64,000 nucleotides of DNA from Azadirachta indica (GCA_022749755.1 CM040447.1:9170087-9234086), one strand, 5' to 3'. Counted from the stretch's first letter, positions 46,966 through 60,359 are shown. The notes: a model not told the origin generated them from the sequence alone. Numbers and translations: made by a program.

Positions 46966-48126
46966 ATTACATTACTATTACAAATTATTTAAGGTGAAAA
47001 CACAATTTTCAAACGTTTTTTGTGAGATAATATGATCAATTTATGACAAGATTAATTTCATCAATAATTTTTTTAATGACAAATTTTTCTCATCACCTAT
47101 AGTCTTATAAGCGATAATTTAACTACTAGAAAAGATCAAGTTTAAATTTCAATATTCTAACAAGTTGATAATTCAAGTATCGTCACAAATGTTTAAAAAA
47201 TTTAAAAAAAAAAAGTACTAGTACAACTAAGATTTTGTTGAAGAAGAAAACCGATGTAGTGCTAAGTCTGTCAAGGTATCCTTACTCACTTAGCGTAATC
47301 TCAATAGTGCTCCACTGACTTTTATAAAGTTTGTAACTTATTTTCAATAGACTCTAAGTAAGATTGCGTAATTTGCAACTGAAGTTGAGTGGACTCTAAC
47401 TCACTAAGCAATGTTGGCTAAGAATTTCAATCAATATCATGCCCTCATCTCCACAATTGATTGGTTACGGTCCTTCTTCAACAGACAATTATTGTATCTC
47501 CACCATTTTTTCTTGTTTTAAAATAAATTAAGTTAAAAGACAGCAATTTTTCAAATTTAAAAATAAATTTGTTTTAAAAGAATATTAGAAACTTACATAT
47601 GCAATTTGTGCCTCTAAACTAACCCACCAATTTCTTTTATTATATTACGTAGCACAGAAAAGATCAAAAAAAACTTTGAACCTTACTAGAATCACTCTAT
47701 TATAGGAAAGAAAATGAACTAAATACTATATTATTTAGCTAATATCAAAAGTAATATTAAATTAAATTCTATGCAACTTTGAACTAAAAAATTTAAAAAA
47801 TACTAAAAACTTGAACATTCTGATCTTTGCGATGAGCGTTAAAAAAGTTTTGATTCAATATGATAACTAAAATGAAATTTACTCCTATTTGCATAATTCT
47901 TTTGTGCACTTTTTCTGAAACGCAAGTATAAATGGTATAACTTATAAAAATGAAACCTATAATGCAACAAGTTAGTTATTAGTACGTTCCAAATTAATAA
48001 TACAAGTCATTAGTACATTCCAAATTAATAACAGACTTACCCAACAGATATGATATAGCAACCAGCATCAAACCATTATCATGTTAATAACGATAGAGAA
48101 TATGAAATTAAAGCAAAATCCTAAAT
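46966..48126. other. intergenic, possible CACTA remnant
   Basis: CTACTAGAAAAG at about 47130 resembles a CACTA tip lacking its first base(s), and the sequence to its left has TGACAAATTTTTCTCATCA-like inverted words. This is suggestive only. No coding sequence recognised. Confidence 0.35.
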
Positions 48127-48294
48127 CAAAATTTAACAAAAAATAATTATGTCAAATTCTTACAATTTAACAACATAGAAAATGCAGATATGATAATTCA
48201 AAAAAGATTTCAAAATTTAACAAAAAATAATTATGTCAAATTCTTACAATTTAAAAACATAGAAAATGCAGATATGATAATTCAAAAAAGATTC
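48127..48294. repeat. 2 x 84-bp tandem duplication
   Basis: Copies 48127-48210 and 48211-48294 differ at about two positions. The period is a multiple of three, so the plus frame 48190-48447 repeats MIIQKRF; there is no other support for a gene there. Confidence 0.95.
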
Positions 48295-49174
48295 TGTAAA
48301 ATGATAATTAATGCATACAAGCAGAGAAGGATGCGAGCAGGTTTGTGGTGTGAGTTGCTTCGACTAAAGGAGCTGCTAAGTGGTGGTGCAAGGAGGATGG
48401 TCTTGTGTGCAGGAGAAGGATGTTTGGTAGTGCAGCGAAGGAAGTGAAGAGCGAAGATTGTTTTAGTCCTGCGGTTTTAGCAAAATTATTTTGAAAAAAA
48501 AATTAATGTAATTTTGAAAGTCCTTAATTATATTCCTTAACTCATTAATAGGATAAAAAGAGACAATAAATTATTATTTTATGACCAGCAAAACTTTTTT
48601 CAATATCATATTCAAAATTCAATTGTGATTATAAAGGCTATTACTCTTTTTTCTTTATTTATTTATTTTTCAATCATGTATGAATTGTTAATATCAATCA
48701 TAATATCCTTTTTTTTTTTAATATAATAATTTTTGTTTGTCCTACTATGCATAGAGAGAAAAATTAATATGTACTAAAGAAGTAAAATAAATTTAACAAA
48801 GCATTAAATTAAATAATTATTCCAATAAAAGATTATGCCATTTCATTAGTTTTTTCAGTGGCACTTAATTGTTAAACATTTTTTGTTTTCATATTGTTAT
48901 GCAAGAATATTATTATTGATGAGAAGTTAACTATTTATATGAATTTTGATTTTTACTTACAATATATGTTAACTATAATTTTTTGTTTGTCATAAATTAA
49001 TGCTCTTATAAATATAATAATCATAACAAAAAGGTAATAATGATATGACAATTATAACAATAATTAAATATTATATTATAATCATCATAGTCTTATCAAT
49101 TGTGAATAGATTCATATATTTTAATTTTTTTAATTCATCGATAATTATATATTAATTATGTCAATTTTTACTTA
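48295..49174. other. intergenic, no gene seen
   Basis: A GC-richer patch at 48320-48470 gives an Arg/Leu-rich frame of no known family; the rest is AT-rich. Confidence 0.45.
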
Positions 49175-51262
49175 GAGAAAATCCCCTTGACCCCTTCAAA
49201 ATTTGACTCAATTACTCGTTCTCCTCCTTAAAGATTCAAAAAAGTCTTTACCCCCTTACTGTTACATCCGTCTTTGATAGGATCAACTTCTTGAGGGGTA
49301 AAATTGTACTTTATTATTTCAAAATAAAAAATTATTACTGGCATGACGTGATAGCAAATGTAAGTACAAATTCTTTGTACCACCTTTTTTTTTTAAATTT
49401 TAAAATCAAAAAACCAAAAGTAATAAGTAAGTTTGTACTACTTTTTTTTTTCTTAATTTTGAAATAAAAAATTAAGAACAATAAGTAAGCTTGTACCACT
49501 TTTGGCTTTTTTTTTTAAAATTTTAAACTAAAAAAATCAACAACAATAAGTAAGCTTGTACTACTTTTGTTTTTCCTTTTTTAATTTTAAAATAAAAAAC
49601 AAGAACAATAAGTAAATTTGTACCACTTTTGGTTTTTTGAAATTTTAAAATCAAAAAATCAAGAACAGTCAGCAAGCTTGTCAAAGCTAGCTTATTCGTA
49701 GGTATTCTTAGCTATTTTGATTTGGCGCCATAAATTCATGCCTGAACAAATGACTTTGTGGAAACCTTTATTTAGCTTTTATTATACACCATAAAAAGCT
49801 CTTTTTGCAAAGGAGAAGGAGAAAAAAATCGTGGGAAGAGCATATACACAGCTATCGCACAATCATATTTCTGTGTTAGTTATCTTCTCAACATGCTTTG
49901 TAAAAATCATCATTCATAAATTTGAAACATTGCCTTTTTTATAAGAAGGTTGTTGAGTAATAAACTTAATATATGAAATGGGTTTTATCACCAATACCCA
50001 TGGGCTTTGTTGGAGTGGAAAAAAAAATGGGTTTAGAAGAATGGGAAAAAAATAGGTTTTATAGTTATGTGCAAAAGTGGATTGGATGAGTTTCGCTGAC
50101 AAAATGATAAACATCATTGTATGGTTCTACTACCTACACGATGTTTGTGTAAAGTGGCTTTCAATATATATTGTAATATATAGGTATTCTTCGATCGATG
50201 ATTGTGTGATAAACGGGTTTTTATACATAATTGGTTATTTTTGTATCTCATTTCATATTTATATTCATATTCACATTCTTCTTTGCTTTGTCTTCCACTT
50301 TAATGATGAGATTTGTGTTTGAACTTTGTTGCGATTCACTACTTATTGCTTCACTCATACATGCATTACGGTTGTATTCCTTATTCTTTGGCTTCTAGAA
50401 TGTGAAATACGTACGTATTTTCTTGACAAAAGAAATATATATTGCTTGGATTTATTTCAGTTTCAATATTCTGATTCTGACCTTTTCACCACACCTAGAT
50501 ATTCTGTTTATAAACTTTAGAAGCCCTCCATTTATATTGTGATTGTCAGCACCTTGGATAAACTCCTCTTACGACAGCTTCCAAAATTGAAAAAACCTAC
50601 ATCTCAACTCCTACATGCAAAAATAGTAAAGTTTATTAGGATTTTTTTTTACTTTTTGATATGCTTACTCCAGCCTTCTTCTTGCACTCACAATATTTAT
50701 TTTTGAAATTCATTAATCCTCTATTGATATCTATATCTTCACTTGACATCGACATTTACTTCCTTTACCCATTGCAGCATGCAAGCTCTAAGAATTTTGG
50801 TGATGAAAATTATACTTTGAATTTGAATAAAGCTAAATTAAAATGTGTATGGCATGAGAGTAATGTGATGTTTCCATGTTCAATTATTGCCTTTTATACG
50901 TAATGACCATTTTTTTACCGTTTGGAAGCTATTGTGGCGTTTAGTTCTAACCATTGCAACTCTTAATTTTTGAGCTCACAAAAAGACAAAATATAAATCT
51001 ATATTTTTGCTTATTTTATTTAAGACTGGACTTACTAAAATTACCATTGAATATTTTATATTTTAAATAATTCAATCCCTTTGTTAAGCATATAACCTGG
51101 GCCTACTAACTCTTTTTTAAATCTGATTAAGGTCCCATAATTTCGTGGAGGGTATAAACGTAACTACAACTCAAAAAGTTGATCCTAATAAAGATGGACG
51201 TAACATTAGGGAGGTAAGGACTTTTTTGAAAGCTTCGGGGGAAACGGGTAATTAGGTCAAGC
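49175..51262. mobile_element. MULE-like element with inverted ends
   Basis: The left end (about 49175-49320) matches the reverse complement of about 51140-51262. Shared words are AATTACxCGTTxCxCC, TTCAAAAAAGTC, TGTTAC and TAGGATCAACTT. The left tip GAGAAAATCCCC resembles MULE tips, but the right tip appears shortened and no TSD is visible, so the class is an inference. The interior (49700-51130) holds hydrophobic, Ile/Tyr-rich frames (50077-50322 and 50326-50520) with no known family. Confidence 0.65.
49364..49680. repeat. ~62-bp tandem array
   Basis: Five to six units of the form AGTAAGCTTGTACCACTTTT, a poly(T)/AATTTTAAAAT segment and AAGAACAAT. They start at about 49426, 49484, 49549, 49611 and 49671, with a more diverged unit at 49364. 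The array lies just inside the left end of the MULE-like element. Confidence 0.9.
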
Positions 51263-51269
51263 ATATTTT

Positions 51270-51634
51270 ATTTTTGCTGACAAATGATAATGTTGTCACC
51301 AAAATAGGTTTAGACAACAAACAAATTTTGTTGCCAATAATGTTCTAGGCAACACAAACTATTTGTTGCCTATCATTATTTCAACGATGACAAGCTATTG
51401 TCGCCAAAATTACTATAGGTGATGACTAGTAATGTTGTCACTAATTAACAATATTGGCCATGAAGATTATCATTGCCAAAGGTACATCATTAGCGATAAC
51501 AATTGTCTTCGTAGAAAAGCATGATTTTGTCATCCTAATTGTGGCACTAATTGGTGCCAAAGGTATTTGGCAACATACTACATTTTGTCGCCAAAAATGA
51601 AAAAACTGTGAATGTTTTAATAATTTCTTAGTTT
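51270..51634. repeat. palindromic GGCGACAA/TTGTCGCC-type array, left part
   Basis: Alternating inverted words such as GTTGTCACC, TTGTCGCCAAAA, TTGTTGCC and TTGCCAAAGG resemble the subterminal repeats of CACTA elements. The array is cut by the Sirevirus-type insertion at 51635. Related words (TTAGCAACAATATG, GTCATCAC) continue at 61076-61120. Confidence 0.7.
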
Positions 51635-52280
51635 TGATGTATTCATATGTAAGTTGAAATCCAAATTTTAAATTACCATCCAATTAATTTACTAATTTAA
51701 TTAAAATTTGCACAAACAATAATAATTAAGTAATGGAGATAAATAATGAAACATGCAAATTTTTAACGTGGTTTAGATCTTCACAATCCTAAATCCATAG
51801 GGCCACACTTTGAGAAACACAATCCATTAAAAATAATTGATTATAAACACTAATAGACTTATCCCCTCACTTTAAATGTTGTTGAACTCTCTTCAACAAA
51901 TACTGCCTCTTCTCCAGAAGAATTTCAAGTTCTTTTCCCAAAGAAGACACACAATATAGCTTCAATATTAGCAAAAAGACTCTCTAAAAATTTTCTCAAA
52001 CCGGTTAGAGCTACTGCATAAAATACAGCTTCAATGAAAATATTATGCAATATAAATATTATGCCGTTCACATTCCCTCAATGAATTAGTTTTTATATCT
52101 CATCTCATAAAAGACCTAATCCCATAAAGAATGTTATATTTCTCTAATACACTTAGGTAATCCACAATTCTCTATGGAAAAGAATCCTTACCTCACAAAG
52201 ATTCCTTATTTTCACAAATTCCCATTTTTCGTATAACTTCTTCGCCAAGTCACCATATAATGTCGATAAGAGTCCTAACA
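51635..52280 (-). repeat. 3' LTR of the Sirevirus-type element
   Basis: 646 bp. On minus it is preceded by CAATGAGGTAGAT, a weakened polypurine tract. It lacks a stretch of about 55 bp that is present in the other LTR. Confidence 0.92.
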
Positions 52281-52347
52281 ATCTACCTCATTGGTATTGT
52301 TTGGCAAAAGACAACCAAAGTGGTTGTTAATAATTTGATGACTAACA

Positions 52348-53300
52348 TTAGAAGCTACAAAAATAAAAATGTGAAACAAGAATTGTAATGAAAAACGAAC
52401 AAACTAAGAGACTTTCATGTTTAAGCAAAATACTCCCTCTAATTTCATAAACTTCTTCTAGGTTTACTAACCCATCGCCACACAAATTACATAACCACAT
52501 TAGCAAAACAAAATAATTTTTTAGAATTATCATCTTCCTTTCTTTAGTACTGCTTCCTTTTTTGCCAAAAAGAATGTCGAAGCAAAATTCAAAATATGTT
52601 ATCAAAACTAGAAATATTAAAAGAAGTTCCAAAAAAAAAAAATAAACAAGAATAGCTAAAGTTGATGACTCAAATGATGAAAGGGCATAGAAAGATTGAT
52701 GTTCTTTTCTTTTTTTTTTTTTACGGATCAAAATAAGGTAAAAGCAGGTACAGCAGATGGAGAAGCAACTAGAGGTGATCGGGTAGCAAAAACAGGTCCA
52801 CTAGTTGTAATTAGCTGCTACACAACGATCTCTGGACTTGTAATACGCTGAAGCATTGTGCCTTGCTCTTGTAATATCATAACTTGGCTTTCAACAAGAT
52901 GTTGTAGCTGGTTACATACAAAAACTTTCCAATCTGTGTCTTTAGGAGCTGTATCTTTTAATTGAATCATCCGAGGTGGTTGACTTTGCTACAAGTGGTC
53001 TCTAGATAACATGTCAGTAGGTCGAGTCTCTATTATTTTCTTATATAGTCCCAAAAACTTCGAAATTGTTGATAAGTCCTCTAATTTTGCTCGAATGTTG
53101 TGTTGGTCCATTAACAAACCATAGATCAATGAAGGAATAGGTAACACAATCCTAGTGACGCCACTACCTACATGTGAGATAATTATAGAAAATATATGAC
53201 GTCCCAAATTAAATGGACGATCGAGTCCAAATATATCCAGTAACTGTCCCAATTCTTTATAAATTATGGTATAATGAAAAGTGGGCAACCAATTTCAGAT
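52348..53300 (-). pseudogene. env-like/Sirevirus 3' ORF relic
   Basis: A 99-codon minus frame (53288-52989) contains NLGRHIFSIIISHVGSG and LPIPSLIYGLLMDQHNI. I recognise this pattern from the env-like extra ORF of SIRE-type copia elements and the related plant transposon domain. Downstream, after a stop, a Gln-rich helical stretch (VCNQLQHLVESQVMILQEQG) can be read near 52930-52850. Whether such proteins have an envelope role is unsettled. A hydrophobic frame at 52731-52348 is not clearly connected. It sits between pol and the 3' LTR, the expected place. Confidence 0.6.
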
Positions 53301-55440
53301 AGCAATTGAATGCAGGGCAGCATATTGAGTGCACAATGAGAAAGCTCTAAACCTGTATAGACTAGTCAAATGGTGTCAGTTTCTAAGCAAGGTAGAAGCA
53401 ACTTCATTAAGAGGCATTGCTGGAATTGAGTCTAGATCATGCTAATTTACTTCAACGGTACTAAAGTATTGATTTATAGACACAAGAGAAAAAATAAACA
53501 TTTGATTACACACATACACCTAATGATACCATTGTGAACACTGATATCAGTATGAACCAATAGTGTTCATATCCACAAACAAATTTATATAAAACTCATA
53601 CACGTTCACGGGAACAAATTGGCCAACCCTCGAAACACTTCCAATAAGATTTTTCTTCTTTAAGATGTCAACTATCCTAGCACACAACTTCGAAATTGGT
53701 CTAATCGAACAAGCCTTTCACATACAAACTTCCTTTCATTCATTAAAACACATAAACTTGATTAAATTTGGTTAAAAAAATGATTTGAGAAGGGTATAGA
53801 AACTTGTTTTGACTTGCCTTGTTTAATAGTTTCAGTCTCTTCTGTAGGCGAGTTTGTTGAAACTAAACGAACTGCGGTTAAGTTTGAGGCAAAGCATCGA
53901 CCGAGAAATTTGTCTTATTGTCTAATTGAGAGTCACTAGCAACATTTTTATCACTTTAGAGAGTAGTGGAGTCTTTGAAGGAAACACAAAGGTTTGCTCA
54001 TGTGGTGGTGTTGGAATAGTGGTCATTCATCGTGACGACTAAGTAGGTAACAAATTCTTCTTTGCTTAAGAAGCATCTTCGTCGGTAATCAGAGGTTTGG
54101 CAAATAGAGGAGTAAGAAGATTATTTCTTATCCTCACTATCTTGCACATTGAAAAATACAACAAAAAAAGAAAACAAAAACTAAGTTAGGGCAAGAAAAA
54201 ATGAGAGAAGAGAAAAAAGGATGAGAGCCCAATTTGATTTCAATTTTAACCCCAATATGACTTTAATGAGATTAATATTGGTTAACCTATTTCTGAATAA
54301 TTTCAATCAACACCTTAACAAGGCAAATTACACTAAACACCTTAAGTTTGAATAAATGAAGTCATTTCTAATTGAAAGTTTGCTAATTAAAAGATACCAT
54401 TTAACTTCTATATAGAAAATATCGTAGAGACCATATACAAAACATAAATTGTACTGAAGCACGAATTTTATTAAAAAAATCTTGCAAAACAGCACTTGCG
54501 GGTTTGAATTTAAAAATGTTATGGCCCTATAAATCCACACACACTTTTAACTAGACCCGCAAGCACTAATTTTTATAAATTACACTTTGAGCACAATAAA
54601 CGCAAAACCATGCAAAAAAAAAAAAAGAACAGAAAGTAAATTACAAAATCACAATAAGGCCCAAATCTAGACACATTTTATGGTTAGCCAAAATCACAAA
54701 ATGAACGAAATTTACATCATCATAATTTTTGAAATTTTTCTTCACTTCATCATGCATGAATACTCAATATTTAAAACATTAATTCTACACTATAAGATAG
54801 AATAAATGAAATTATGAACATTATGTTTATGTGGAAAGATTAACTCAAAGTTATTACTCAAATTTCATTAGTCTTAATTATCTTGGTAAAAGCCAAACTA
54901 AACTAGTTAAACCAATCTTGTCCTCTTAACATCAAGATTTTCATTTGTCTTGCATGCATATATGTGTGAAGTGATTAGCAGTACACATTTGTGTTTCTTT
55001 CTATTACTTTCTTTTTCTTTATTATTTTTATATCTAAAATTAGTAGCTTCACACTATTATAGAGACAACCCTCTTCTCATGATAGATCATCCTCTACATA
55101 TTGGTGATACATAGGCCCAAATTACTCATGAATAGCTTCACACAAGCATGTAAGTAGTTTTTATGATTATAAAGCATGCACAATTTTTGAGAGATAAGAA
55201 TCAAGGCAAAAACAATTATGAATCAATCTGCTATTACCAAACTTATATTGACCTAAAAAAACTAGATTAAAACCATGAGTCGATAAAAAATGTGCACAAA
55301 AACAGTTCAAGATCATCTATTCTAGACAATGGTACGAAATATTTCAAGCTCACACAATGACATTTACAAATGAAATAAAGAAAGATTGAAATCCACACAA
55401 TCAAAAGTACTATGTCACACACATAAACACAAGTTAGATA
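53301..55440. other. 3' internal region of the Sirevirus-type element
   Basis: Low-complexity AT-rich sequence between RNase H and the env-like relic. The first part probably includes the lost N-terminal portion of the extra ORF, but nothing can be identified. Confidence 0.5.
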
Positions 55441-55449
55441 TGATTTATA

Positions 55450-57240
55450 TGACACACACACTGAGTGCTTTGCTCAAAGAGGCAAATCTAGTTACAACTA
55501 GAGGTTTGGTGAAAATGTTTGCTTCTTATTTCTCGATATCAATACATTCCAATGTGACTATCTTATTCTCAACCAAATCTATGATAAAGTAATGCCTAAT
55601 ATCAATATGCTTAGTCCTAGAATGATGTATAGGATTCTTTGATATATTTACTGCATTATAATTATCACAATAAATAGTTAAGAGATCTTGTACAATACCG
55701 TAGTCCTCAAGCATTTGTTTCATCCAAAGCAATTGGGTACAACAACTTCTTGGAACAATATATTAAGCCTTATTAGTGAACAGAGAAATTGAATTTTGTT
55801 TCTTTATATGCCAGGACACCAAGTTATTTCCAAGACAAAAACAACCACCATTTATGCCTTTGCGATTATCTGCATTACCTACCTAATCAGTATCACTAAA
55901 ACGAACAAGATCAGAGTTAGTATCCTTAGAATGCCAAATAAAATATTCACTAGTCCTATTAATAAAGTGAATAATTCTTTTAACTGTAAATAAGTGTAAC
56001 TCCTTAGGATTTGCTTAGGATTTAGCATATACTCCTACACTAAATCTAATGTCTAATCGAGTGCCTATCAAATATAACAAACTCCCTATCATACTCCTAT
56101 GTAAACTAGGATCACCACTTATACCACTCTCATCTTTTGAAAATTTCACATTACTCCTTATAGGCATCCTCATGTGTTTAAATGTTTCCAAACCAAACCT
56201 TTTAACTAGGTTTTTAACACACTCACTTTGAGAAATAAAAATTCCATCCTCCAATTATTTAACTTGTAAACTTAAAATAAGTTAGTTTGCCACCAAGCTC
56301 ATCTCATATTTGTCCTTCATTCGATCAATGAGTTCCTGCACTTTAGTCTCAAAAGTAAAACCAAAAACAATGTCATCCATATAAATTTAAGAAATAGTAA
56401 TACCGGAAGGAAAAGTCTTAATGAACAATGTTTTATCTACTCCTTCTCTCTTATGTCCTTCCCCACCTAAGAAACTAGTAAGATGCTCATACCATCCTCT
56501 AGGAGCTTGTTTTAATAAATACAACACCTTTTTCAGTTTAAAAACATGATTAGGATATAATGGATCTTCAAAACCTTCAAGTTGTTCTATATAAGCTTCT
56601 TCATTCAAAATTCCATTAAAAAAGCACCTTTACATCTATTTGGAATACTTTGAAACCTAATAAACATGCAATAGCAAGAAGTAATTTCATCAAAGTCAAT
56701 GCCCTCACTTTGTTTGTAACCTTATGCAACTAACCTAGCTTTGTTTCTACATATTCAACAATTTTATTCTTAAAAATCCATTTAGTTCCAATAACATTAG
56801 TATGTGTTGGCCTAGGTACTAAAGTCCACACATCATTTCTCACAAGCTGTTTTAATTCTTCTTGCATTGCAAATACCCAAGATTCCTCTAACAAGGCTTC
56901 TTTTACATTTTTTGGTTCAATCAAAGACGTATAACAAACATAATTTGCCATGTGTACATATCTCTTCCCTGCAATCAAGTCGTCATTGAGATCACCTATG
57001 ATGAGGTCTGAGGGTGAATTTTCTTTACTCTTGAGCATGGTTCTTTTCTGATTAAATCTAAAATGGGTAATTCCAAATATGTTCTGTTCTATTCTCTGCT
57101 TTCTGTTGCAACTAAATCTTGGGTTTCTTTGCAATGAATTGGGAATCTGAATTTCTGTTTGTTTCAATACTGTCTTGGTCAATTTCAATTGGGTTTTGAT
57201 TCTGGTTGGTGTTGTTTGTGACTTCTTCCTCATGAAAAAA
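55450..57240 (-). pseudogene. copia RT and RNase H, decayed
   Basis: On minus the RT starts in AMQEELKQLVRNDVW and TKWIFKNKI (about 56890-56750). Fragments of the FQIDVK motif, FKLKKVLYLLKQAPRGWYEHL (56540-56480) and LEDGIFISQSECVKNLVKRF follow. Then MRMPIRSNVKF, RSMIGSLLYLIGTRLDI and, in RNase H, LTIYCDNYNAVNISKNP and HSRTKHIDIRHYF (55680-55570). The YVDD box is destroyed: the expected place near 56360 reads through stops. The IDIRHHFI-type ending is typical of SIRE-like elements. Confidence 0.9.
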
Positions 57241-57439
57241 AAAACTGCATAATCATTACAATCATCAACAACTACATTAGCATATTCTATAATTGTTTAG
57301 GTTCTCATGTTGAGCACATAATATGCTCAACTGTTATCTGAATATTCAAAAAATATACCCTTATCACTTTTTGAATCAAATTTTTCTCGTTGATCTTTGT
57401 CATTCAAATTGTAGTACTTACTCTAAAAATATGAAAATA

Positions 57440-58520
57440 TCTTAAGTTAGGCTTCTTACTTTTCTAAATTTCATAAGGAACCTTACCTGTGCCAGGACAT
57501 AAATATACATGATTAATTGTATAACATGTTGTATGAATAGCTTTTGCCTACAATCTTTTTACCAACTTCTTTGAGTTCAAAATAACTTGTGCCATTTCTT
57601 ACTAAGTTTGATTTTTCCTTTCTACAACACGATTTTGTTTCGACATTTTAGGAGTCAAAAATTCATTTGCAATGTCATATTTATTGCAGAAATCAACCTA
57701 AATAGTGTTTTCAAATTCTTTTCCATGATTACTCCCAATTCTAACTATTTTACAAACATTACAATCCTTTTCATTTGCCAATTTCACACATAATTTTCTA
57801 AATGCATTAAATATGTTAGATTTTTCTCTGAAAAAATCTACCCATGTATATCAAGAAAAGTCATCTACATATACAAAGATGTATTTTTTACCTCCTATGT
57901 TTTCTACATAAGCAAGACCCATCAGATCCATATAGAGCAATTACAGAATCTTGGAAATGGATGTATGACTCACAGCTTTATGTTTAGATTTGAGTTGTTT
58001 TCCTACTTGACATGGTCCACACACTTGATTGCTTTTTCTTAAGTTATCGAATACCACGAACTGCACCTGTATTCACAATCTTTGTTAAATTTTTATAATT
58101 CAAGTGTCCAAGCTTTTCTTGTGATAATTCTCTGCTGTCATCATCTATTTTGTGATATGTGAATGGATGTGTCAAAACATAACAATTACCCTCGGGGATT
58201 TTGTCCCTTTCAAAACACATTTATCAAACTTGTCAAAAACTTCATATTTTCCTTGTGTATATTTTACACCAAGATTTTAGTCACAAATTTGACTAAAATT
58301 GATCAACTTTGCCTTTAAATTTTCCACAGGTAGCACATTTTTCAGTTTTGGAAACACTTCAGCATTAAGGTTTGTCTAAGCACTCGTCTTTTTATACCAT
58401 CTCCAACAGTCACATGGCCTTATGAACAATCTTGATAATTTTTCAAGCTTTCTCATGATCCAGTCATATGCCTCGAACATCCGTTGTCAAAATACTGCGC
58501 ATCAGTTACACATGCTTTTA
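57440..58520 (-). pseudogene. copia protease and integrase, decayed
   Basis: The protease motif reads FDNGCSRHMTGS near 58485, where the family has DSG, so the active-site Ser is changed to Asn. The integrase zinc region has CGPCQVGKQLKSKH (about 58015), and the core includes KYIFVYVDDFS, VRIGSNHGKEFENT and ERKNQT. In the middle motif the catalytic Asp of the usual SDxG is Asn (SNHG). Stops separate the segments. These two active-site changes would by themselves inactivate the enzymes. Confidence 0.85.
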
Positions 58521-58917
58521 ATGATGTATGAACAACAAAACTTCTAATTTCTAATTTCTTTACCTGCATTTGTCTAATTCTTGGATAAGTCTTAGACCTT
58601 GATTTTCTTTTACATTTAAGCAAATTCAAAAATTTAAAGCATCTAGAACAAATATGACCACTTTTATTACAAAAATGACAAGTGGGAACAAACCTATATG
58701 TCTTACCTTTTGAACCATAAGGACATATGTGCGAAATATTACCTTGGGTTAGATTTGACTAAAAAGGTTCGATATGTAATGCTTTTACGAATACAGTTTT
58801 GGCATTCAAGGATTTTTCATTTTGAAAGCCAAGTCCTTCACGATTACACCCATAGCTACCCATTGTCAAAATATGGTCTAATTTAGATGTACCTAAGTTA
58901 AGCAGCTTCAGAGATTT

Positions 58918-60290
58918 CTAAGTGTACTTTAGCTCACATTGTAGCTCACTTATTTTTCTATCATTCTCAGCAATATTCGATTTGACGTTGCTCAAAAGTC
59001 TCATTGATTCAAATCTTGCACTCATAAGGCAATTCAATTGTTTTTGTAAGGCTTTGTTAAAATTACATACTTCTAACCATCTATTAAGCATTAATACATA
59101 AGAAGCATGTATGGCATCCAGATTTAACTCACTTCCACTAAAACTTACCTCAGTGTTTGTCTCAAAATCACTAGAAGTAATACTAGTCATTTTTCTAATT
59201 TCGTTGCAACAAAAATCAGTGGCTTTTATTGTAACAGAACCAAATTCTTACAAGTTTTTAGAATTTGTTGCAGCATTAAACGCAATGAAATTACTTACAA
59301 TGTTTGATGTTTCTTCTCTTTATTCATCATCACTCCAAGCTATTTTCATTGCTTTTGACTTCTTTTTTGGTGTGTTGGCACATTCGGCCTATATATGACC
59401 AAATCCTTCACATTCCTTACATTGAATTCCTTTATTTTTGTTAGTTTCAAGAACTTTTGAAAATACCTTAACTCTTAAGGGTACTTTCTTATTTTTCTTT
59501 GATTTATGTCCCATTCTTTTCAGAATCTTATTGAAATTCTTGCTCATAAGTGCAAGGGCCTTACAATCTTTTAAATCCAAACTTTCTTCATCTTCATTGC
59601 TTTGAGTTTTGATGATTTGAAGTGTAAGACTTTTGTCCTTCTTATGAACTTTCATATCCATCTCAAAAGCCCCTAATGATTCTATTAGTTCTTGCTTTTT
59701 TAGTTTTTCAATATCCTTGCTTTCCACAATTATTGGAACTTTTGCTTGAAATCTCTCGGGAAGTAACCATAGGATCTTTCTCGTAAGCTTTGTCTTAGTA
59801 TTCTTCACCTAAGGCATAAGATTTGTTAGCAATATCATTCAACTCGGAGGAAAAATCAATAAGTGATTCATCATCATGCATTCTTGAATTTTTAAATCTA
59901 GTAGTAGGCATTTGAATCTTAGATCGTTTTACTGCCAATGTTCCTTTGTGAGTAACTTGCCAAATGTCCCATGCTTTCTTTGTGAATTCACATATTGAGA
60001 TCAATTTAAATTGATTTACATCAACTGCTTTGAAAATAATATTGAGAGACTTAGAATTGAAGTTAGCCATGCAATCTTCCAAATTGGTCCATGTCTCTTT
60101 CAGTTTCGGCATAATGTTGCCTATATCGTCAGTCACTTAAGGAGGCGTCCACCCACTAGTACTTCCCTCAAGCCTTTTCATCTATTGATTTGATAAATGC
60201 TCTCATCCTAACTTTCTAATAGAAGTACTTTGTTCCATCTAGCAAGGGTAGCCGTGAAATTGATCCTCCTTCTCTTTGGAAATCTATACC
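58918..60290 (-). pseudogene. Sirevirus-type gag, decayed
   Basis: On minus, the N terminus reads RLPLLDGTKYFY, KVRMRAFIKSIDEKA (about 60250-60170), a UBN2-type gag start. FTKKAWDIWQVTHKGT and LIDFSSELNDIANKSYALGE (60136-59795) follow, then RKILWLLPERFQAKV and a zinc knuckle beginning IQCKECEGFGHI (59410). A coiled-coil C-terminal part typical of SIRE gag runs to 58918 (ALQKQLNCLMSARFES). Stops at several Trp and Glu positions near 60230-60150 and a frame change near 59800 break it. Confidence 0.9.
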
Positions 60291-60343
60291 TACATAAAAA
60301 TGAATCAAAACACCAAGATCTCACCAGATAAAATGTTAATAGC

Positions 60344-60359
60344 CCATTCTTATACCAAT
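60344..60359 (-). other. primer-binding site of the Sirevirus-type element
   Basis: On minus, ATTGGTATAAGAATG lies right after the 5' LTR. It resembles the initiator tRNA-Met site TGGTATCAGAG with a few changes. Confidence 0.7.

Noticed and set aside
47120..47140. CACTA tip CTACTAGAAAAG
   Set aside because: First base(s) missing, orientation does not agree with the neighbouring subterminal-like words, and no partner end found.
50077..50520. Two Ile/Tyr/Phe-rich plus frames inside the MULE-like element
   Set aside because: Hydrophobic low-complexity translations of AT-rich DNA; no captured gene could be recognised.
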